Assembly (NCBI GenBank): GCA_000969725.1
Contig: JXSR01S041957.1
Strand: one strand, 5' to 3'
Source of the DNA: Ophiothrix spiculata
Lineage: Eukaryota; Echinodermata; Ophiuroidea; Amphilepidida; Ophiotrichidae
Length of the DNA: 26,124 nucleotides
Positions 20,380 through 26,124 of the stretch are shown piece by piece (position 1 is the stretch's first letter; each line of letters begins with the position of its first letter). Under the pieces are notes generated by a model that made no database searches, was not told the origin of the DNA, and was given only the letters and a program-made list of their open reading frames with translations. Position numbers and translations under genes: made by a program.

Positions 20380-20505
20380 GACTAAATGAACACTGTCATT
20401 AGCAAAGGCACTTTTATAAATTGCTCTAAAGGATATGTGATGCAAATAGTTTGACCAACCGATCTTGAAAAGCCGATATGGTTGACCTTTCTGATTATGT
20501 GATTT
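20380..20505 (+). repeat. Dispersed repeat family B, copy 3
   Basis: CTTGACTAAATGAACACTGT, TTAGCAAAGGCACTT and GGTTGACCTTTC match the landmarks of the copies at 10280 and 22930 in order, with 81 bp between the second and third. Confidence 0.55.
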
Positions 20506-21485
20506 TGTATTAATAAGCATGCTTTATAAAAAGATACTAAATAACCAAGATATTATGATGAGACAAGTGAGATAAACTCTTGCGAAACGAGATACGTTGG
20601 ACATAGAGTAACTGGTTGCAATTGAAAAGTATGAACTTATTGAACTAACAGTACGAGAACAGCAACAGTAAGAGAACAGCAAAATGTGTATCTGATAACG
20701 GCGACAACTGTGATATCAATAACACAAGACTAACAACACACCTATACAACCGAAATAGACTTTGAGTTCAAAATTTTCCAATTTACTTCTGAAAGGTTTT
20801 AAAATACCTATTCATCCATTTAACTCTTTAAATTTGCAAGAATTGAACGTAGTTCAAATTGATGAAATGAATAATTTAAAAGTCAATTTACCAAGTAAAC
20901 CATTCAATCTGCAAATGGCAGCATCAGCAACCATATAATATAATCCCCTTGAAAACTAAACAAGTGCAAAATGATTCGGATTTCTATGGGATTTGATATT
21001 GTAAAATGTATTGTGTGTAATGCATTGACATTTTGGTAAGATATCACCATTGACTCACTACAAAAATGAATAAAGTGGATCATTCAAATAATGTTTTGTT
21101 ATCCGTGTTGATGGCTAGTCAACAAATCTCAAGGAAGCGACTTTTTTTTTAATCAAACTACTACATTTCATTTGAGAAAAATACAGTTTGCGTATCAATG
21201 TACTTTGTTACTTATACCTTCTCAGTACTAACTTGGAATCAATTTGATTTTCGGTTTCAGCTACAAAGCATGCATATATTTATTTATTTTTTTCAAAACG
21301 GCGGTTTTACTACCCAACTATGGCTTATCCTACTCCGACCATGCAACAAAACAACTCCAGTGTGGTCAATAAACCTCTAAAAAGGCAAGGGTTGCCTCTG
21401 CTCCCTTCCAAGTTTACAATATACAGCTTTAAAAACTTGTTTTTGTTCCAAAATTCGTTCGACTTAAAAACACAACTGTTAGTGT
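20506..21485. other. Non-coding stretch with a 17 bp tandem duplicate
   Basis: ACAGTACGAGAACAGCA (20648-20664) is followed directly by ACAGTAAGAGAACAGCA (20665-20681), a two-unit tandem repeat with one difference. No gene is recognised; the plus frame 21198-21380 has no recognisable motif. Confidence 0.55.
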
Positions 21486-21660
21486 TAAATAACTAGGACA
21501 GGAAACACATCAGTCTAACCTTTACTCATAAATGTATCATACTAGTTAAGCGGATTTTAAAAATTCTCTGGCACATGGATTAAAGATTAACCATGGTAGC
21601 TTATGTTCAATCAAAGTATTCTTTGGTTCAATATTTATGGGTAAGAAATAGAGCAAACAC
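21486..21660 (+). repeat. Dispersed repeat family C, copy 2
   Basis: AATAACTAGGACAGGAA, GGCACATGGATTAAAGATTA, GTTCAATATTTATGG and AAGAAATAGAGCAA repeat the landmarks of 12383-12552 in the same order. Confidence 0.55.
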
Positions 21661-22431
21661 ACTGATTAATGTACATCTGTATGCAATGTGTCAGAATTCT
21701 CGATTGCCATTAATAAAATGGTCCTGCATTTTGCCTGAACTTGCAGATGTTACCAGCAGTAAATGCCACCTCTTGTCATTTTCACTTTTTAGTTATTTGC
21801 AAAAACCATGATTTAAGGATTAAAATGACACCTTAATTAACTTCACACGATTTCCAGAAGTCAAGTTATGGTCCGTCATAGGTTGTCAGGGAGTAAAATG
21901 TATAACTGAGATAAACTCGTTCAAAGATCAGCAATCCATATATTTTCTGTTGAATTTCTTAAAGATGTGCAAAATTATTTCACATTTTCGATCATTTGCT
22001 TGAAATGAAACTTTGCTGGTATTTTGTAGTAAAGCACAAGAATTGTGAATCTGTCAAAAAATCAGTTTCGGCAAATTACGACCCTGACATGTATTTTCAC
22101 CTGTAGTGCAAGCTAGTTTCTGGCATTTACAGCACATACGGCTGGACAGACACAAATTATGTGTGTTTGATGGTTTAATGTTTTAGAAAAAATAGATACA
22201 AGGAATATGATTATATAATTCATCAAGTTGAAACGGTCATAATAATGTTTGTTCATTTAGATAGTATAGAGGCATAACCACTTACCTAATAAATGTTTCC
22301 CTAATGATCTGTTAACCCTCGTCTAGTTAACCAGGATTTTTTTGTAACATGTTTAAACAAGGAGTTGGCGGGGATGTTGTTGCGTCCTCCTAATATAGAT
22401 GTGATCCTCTTCTATCCAACGATACTAAGAT
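21661..22431. other. Non-coding stretch without recognised features
   Basis: No supportable gene or element. The open frame 21593-21811 overlaps repeat family C and has no recognisable motif. Confidence 0.5.
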
Positions 22432-22755
22432 CCAGGGCCGTACGAAGGTATGTGAGCCAAGGGGGGCAAACAAATTTACCGTCCCGATATTCATGTTTCG
22501 TCCCGATGTATATACCGTCAATTTGTTTGTAATGCGCGCGTAGCGCGCGAAAATTTTGCTATTTTCAGCCAAAAATCGATATAAACCTTGATATTTGTGC
22601 TAAAATTGGCTTATTTTGACTAAAAATTTGCGGGAGGTAATATCGGGACGGTAAAAGTAGTAAACTATCGTCCCGATATTTTAATTTTTGTCCCGCCAGC
22701 GTCCCGATTTTTCGAGCCAGAGGGGGGCGAGTGCCCCCCCCCCCGCCCGGCCATG
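22432..22755. repeat. GC-rich CGTCCCGATATT repeat element
   Basis: This block contrasts sharply with the AT-rich surroundings. It opens with CCAGGGCCGTACGAAGG and a GGGGGG run and closes with GGGGGGCGAGTG, a C12 run and GCCCGGCCATGCTAAG. GAGCCARAGGGGGGC-like sequence occurs near both ends in the same orientation. Inside, TTTACCGTCCCGATATT (22475-22491) has a perfect 17 bp inverse at 22639-22655, and the motif CGTCCCGAT occurs at least three further times. A palindromic GCGCGCGTAGCGCGCG is followed by AAAATTTT. I recall this combination from repetitive DNA of marine invertebrates but cannot name the family. The two minus-strand open frames over it are shadows. Confidence 0.75.
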
Positions 22756-22929
22756 CTAAGATCATCGGCCAAAGTCGTTACGTAATTATGACGTCATAAA
22801 GTATATACTTCGTATTTGAAAACTGCGATTTGGCAAAAGACAATCCCTGAAATTGGGATATTTTTATCATACTGTCAGAGGTAGCGTAATTACAGTCAGG
22901 GACCTTGAGCTGTACTAACTATGGCATTG

Positions 22930-23065
22930 AAAATTTGCCCAGATGACCAATGTCGTTAGCAAAAAGTACTATACCCACTTGAGAGGATAATGTAAATTAT
23001 CGTACAGTGTTATCATAGGCATCCAACATTGTTGACCTTTCGTTGAAACACCGACTATCGTATCA
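22930..23065 (+). repeat. Dispersed repeat family B, copy 4
   Basis: TTTGCCCAGATGACCAATGT, GTTAGCAAAAAGTACT and TTGTTGACCTTTCGTTGAAA reproduce the landmarks of the copy at 10280. GCCCAGATGACCA here and GACCAGATGACCA there is the closest match between copies. Confidence 0.6.
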
Positions 23066-23439
23066 GTAGATTTGAAAGTAAAGTAAATGACATTCAATTT
23101 CGTAGTATTTTACTTCAAGTTGAAAGCGCTCCAAAGTAAATGACCGTAATGACTGAGAAGTTGGTTAGTAAATTGTAAGTCTTTTACCCATTTTCAAACC
23201 AAATAGAACAACAGCAAATGTCTTAAATCATTAAGAGTGAGAAGTCAATTGTTTTACTAAAGATAATTCGTCAGTTTTAATAAAGAAAAACTGCTTGATT
23301 GAATGCTCAATTTGGACGTAAATTATTTGAATGATCAGACGGATACAAAGAAGTGTCTTTTAAAAACAGACAATACGGAGCTTACATGGGGAGATCAGGG
23401 AGTCGTAATGCTCCGAAAGTATTTGGTTGGCAACACACC
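23066..23439. other. Non-coding stretch without recognised features
   Basis: AT-rich sequence between repeat family B and the GGACA-rich repeat. No feature is supported. Confidence 0.5.
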
Positions 23440-23975
23440 CGGCCCCCAAGTCTTTATATAAGAGTGTAACCCAAGTCGTTCCCAAACATCAAAATGACCT
23501 CCTTTTGGGTTCAATTTCAAGGACATTTTGTCAATTTGTTACCCTCTTTTATCCTTAAAAACGAGGATAAATTGGCTTGAAAATTACCCCCTATTTTTTA
23601 CATTCCGAGGACATATTTTTCAAAGTCCCCCTATGTTTTTATATTTCAAGGACACTGTTTCATACTACGTTTTTATGCAGATTATATTTTACACTTCTTA
23701 GAACTTTATTTTAGTCTTAACTATGAGTAAAAACAGCCTTTTTACAGTGTGCAACTATAAAACTACATTTTTACCGCGTTTTTTTAACGTAAAATAACAA
23801 TTTGACTTGTATTCACATATTATCATATTTCTGAAAATCACCCTATTTTTTTATTTCAAGGACACAAAATACCCCGTTTTTAAAAAAATACCACGGACAT
23901 TTTTGTCCGCGGACAGGGTTGAAAAATGACCTCTTTTTCCGCGAAATTAGGAACGCTCATGCGTACACATAGTCA
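23440..23975. repeat. GGACA-rich degenerate repeat
   Basis: TTTCAAGGACA recurs at about 23514, 23644 and 23858, with variants CCGAGGACATATTTTTC (23605) and CCACGGACATTTTTGTCC (23891). Several CCCCCTATTTTTT and CCCTATTTTTTTA stretches sit between them. AAAATGACCTCCTTTT (23493) and AAAAATGACCTCTTTT (23922) give related sequence near both ends. It closes with GAACGCTCATGCGTAC, an ending I recall from an abundant repeat type in marine invertebrates (memory only, not searched). There is no open frame of interest. Boundaries are approximate. Confidence 0.6.
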
Positions 23976-24891
23976 AAATAAATTATCAATCAAAATCAAC
24001 AATAATATTTATTCAGTATTATTTGTAATTCAATAAGTATGAAGCTTACAATCTGTCAATTTGAACATAATCATTATTAAATTATCCGAACACTTTGAAA
24101 TTTTGAAGTTTCGGCAAAAAGCGCTTCGCCTTTTTTCGAAGTAACCTCTTGACACCAAGTATATTCATGCACTCAAAAAAATCTGATATTCTGGACTGTT
24201 TAATAGACAGATATTGCCATATAATGACATTCCTCTTGCTCGTGGAAAAGGGCAGTCGAAATACAATCTACAGCAACGTTTACATCAATTTCATATGAAC
24301 TTAATGGCACAAAGCTAAACAATTTTAACGCTTTTGCCTACATGGAGAATTACGGAAAGAATATAAATCTTTGCAGTGGCATATTTTGTACCTGTCTTCA
24401 TTTTTTTCTGCGATCGCGAGCGTGCTACTCTAACCAACATATCCGGTTTTTATTAACCAAGAGATCAATTAGCTATTCTAATCAATTTACAGTCTCGAAT
24501 AACAACCGGTTAATAGTTATTTTTAGTAACTAGTTTCTCAACCCATGCCAGTACTTTGCCAATGGCGAATTTTACTTGGTCTTTGTTTCTTTTGCTTATT
24601 ATCAAGGTTTGCACCTCCCTGGTTTAGCAATAAATAATTTATTTAGGCATCAAGGGCTTACTGCCACAAGCGTATATTTGCAGTTCTGGCTAAATTGTCA
24701 TATGATATCATGGTATACAATCCGCTCTGAATGATCACAAATGTAGAGCTTTCAAATCAAATGCAACTTATATTTTGGCACTAAAATTATAGCATATTGC
24801 CTCATTTAAAAACAAAGGTTTTGCATTGTAATATACAAATAAACTATTAAGCAGTTGTGTTTGTTTCATATTTTCCGTGTTGTTTCCACCG
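23976..24891. other. Non-coding stretch with a GC-rich hairpin
   Basis: A compact dyad GCAAAAAGCGCTTCGCC followed by TTTTTT lies at about 24115-24137. It looks like a stem followed by T6 but has no other RNA gene signals. The plus frame 24342-24533 has no recognisable motif. Confidence 0.5.
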
Positions 24892-25020
24892 GCGTGTCCA
24901 GGATATTTTCCTGCGGGGGGCTAATAGGGGCTTTCAGTATTTTGTGGGGGGCTAATTTTGCATGATTTTTAACAAAGTGCCGGGGGGCTTCAGCACCCAA
25001 AGCCCCCCTCCTGGACACGC
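24892..25020. mobile_element. 129 bp MITE with GCGTGTCCAGGA ends
   Basis: Perfect 12 bp terminal inverted repeats, GCGTGTCCAGGA (24892-24903) and TCCTGGACACGC (25009-25020), enclose a G-rich interior in which GGGGGGCTAAT is directly repeated (24916 and 24945). GGGGGCTTCAGC and GCCCCCC near the right end add secondary-structure potential. No coding capacity exists; the open frame 24962-25273 merely starts inside it. No clear target duplication is visible (CCACCG left, TAATGA right), so the superfamily is not assigned. Confidence 0.82.
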
Positions 25021-25498
25021 TAATGATTTCTATGGAGGGGATTTCACAACTTTACACCAACCTTATCTTGAAAGTAAGTCAAGGTATACTTCGTTTAGAG
25101 CCTATTTAAAGCAATACTATAAATTTTTCAAAATGGAGCGCTCCCTTTCACCCATGACTTTTGATTTTATTAGCTTATTGGGTTTGTTTTTGATAGAAAT
25201 TAATACCCTCCAAACGATTTGGCTTAAATATGCTTACTTTTTCTGTGGCCGTTTTTCGATAATAAACAAATAGGGGATTTGTTCAAAGAATTCCATAAAA
25301 TACGACCATTATGGCAAAATCTTCGAAAACCGTTTTGCTTTATTAATACAGTACAGTATATTATTGTTATCAACATGTCTTGTGTCTGCACACGTCGGAA
25401 TGGTGACGGTATATTTTAGCGAATATTTATTCATAAAACGCAAAACACCAAGATTTAGTTAATACCTATATCGTAGATGACCAGAATCTTGCTCTTTG
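25021..25498. other. Non-coding stretch without recognised features
   Basis: The plus-strand open frame reaching into this stretch (24962-25273, 103 codons) begins in the MITE and has no domain. No gene is called. Confidence 0.5.
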
Positions 25499-25559
25499 AA
25501 AAAAGGGAATGATATTTCTTCTGTGATTACTATTGGTTATAAATCGTATTCCCTTTTTT
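25499..25559. repeat. Perfect 12 bp inverted repeat hairpin
   Basis: AAAAAAGGGAAT (25499-25510) and ATTCCCTTTTTT (25548-25559) are exact inverses with 37 bp between them. It may be a tiny MITE or chance in poly-A/T-rich DNA. The right arm runs directly into the (TTTG)n tract. Confidence 0.7.
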
Positions 25560-25561
25560 GT

Positions 25562-25589
25562 TTTGTTTGTTTGTTTGTTTGTTTGTTTG
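25562..25589. repeat. (TTTG)7 microsatellite
   Basis: Seven perfect TTTG units, directly next to the right arm of the 25499-25559 hairpin and preceded by T-rich sequence. Confidence 0.95.
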
Positions 25590-26124
25590 CGTTTTGTAAT
25601 TTAACGAATTTATCCAATATTATACGTAGCGACCAAAACAGGTTTACCTGCAACGAGAAATTATTTTAATGTGTCTTATCTAGATGGGTTCTAAATGTAT
25701 GGACCATTGGTAACATTCACATTGGGGTGGACACAAAATTAGTCTGTTGCATGGTTCCCTGCAGGAGATGGGGGTAAAATTCATTGCAGGAATAACATTT
25801 GAAAATTTGTCAAATCTTCAAAACCATTCTTGGAGTCAAATATTTCAAACGTGTTCGATTTTGTTCAAATGGTCTCAAATTGTTCGTCTTCTAAAAATGG
25901 GATTTGGTTGCACGTAGAAATAACACAAAACGAGCATGCTTTCCATTTCATTAAATTTTGAGTAATGCGTTTCTGACACAAAAAATAATATTGCTGTAAT
26001 TTGAAATTTTTAAGAGTATCCAGGAGAAGATTGTAGTATAATTTGCCTAAAATTTTCTGTATCCAACTACTATAGTTTTTGCACACGATCATTTTTCTAA
26101 AAGAATTTCTTGAAATAAAAAAAG
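25590..26124. other. Non-coding stretch to the window end
   Basis: AT-rich sequence with no supportable gene. The minus frame 25865-26092 (75 codons) shows no domain. GCAGGA occurs twice (25762 and 25786) without further repeat structure. Confidence 0.5.

Noticed and set aside
24115..24137. Stem-like sequence followed by T6, resembling a bacterial terminator
   Set aside because: The context is a eukaryotic genome with no gene upstream; the stem is also imperfect.
24962..25273. 103-codon plus frame
   Set aside because: It begins inside the MITE and continues into AT-rich DNA with no domain.

Overview
The window looks like non-coding nuclear DNA of an animal, most likely a marine invertebrate. 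I cannot name the phylum. It is strongly AT-rich and has no recognisable host gene. Every open frame is short (121 codons or fewer), most fall in repeats or low-complexity DNA, and only one shows protein-family homology: the C-terminal half of a dead Tc1-type transposase. The repeats are of eukaryotic type: a Ty3/gypsy-like solo LTR, Tc1/mariner elements with TA target duplications, MITEs, a tRNA-like unit with Pol III boxes, and two GC-rich repeat types that resemble elements I recall from marine invertebrate genomes. The invertebrate assignment is inference from repeat types.

Layout. 1-4.5 kb: mostly unremarkable AT-rich DNA holding a near-perfect 233 bp foldback MITE (1491-1723) and a second MITE (3226-3345) abutting an (ATT)8 microsatellite. 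4.5-4.7 kb: a tRNA-like unit with A and B boxes ending in T12, followed by a C/T-rich tail. 6-12.5 kb: old diverged repeats (families A, B and C, first described here by eye) and, at 7387-7629, an unusual block in which a 15 bp motif recurs about nine times in both orientations between 14 bp inverted ends.

14.2-20 kb is a dense nest of mobile elements: a small alternating repeat (14204-14285), a 772 bp minus-strand solo LTR (14889-15660), a pair of long inverted arms (15977-16158 and 16969-17141) whose loop carries a 125 bp mariner-type MITE, a separate palindrome (17134-17407), and next to it a Tc1 element (17420-19925). The Tc1 element has roughly 480 bp terminal inverted repeats, an insertion of about 710 bp in the left one, and a broken DD34E transposase on the minus strand.

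20-26 kb: more copies of families B and C, a GC-rich repeat with GCGCGC and CGTCCCGATATT motifs (22432-22755), a GGACA-rich repeat (23440-23975), a 129 bp MITE with perfect 12 bp ends (24892-25020), and a hairpin next to (TTTG)7.

No genes work together here. The window is best read as intergenic or intronic DNA shaped by repeated, partly nested transposon insertions that later decayed. I found no evidence for a new functional system. The most unusual structures are the bidirectional motif block at 7.4 kb and the run of adjacent inverted-repeat elements at 16-20 kb.
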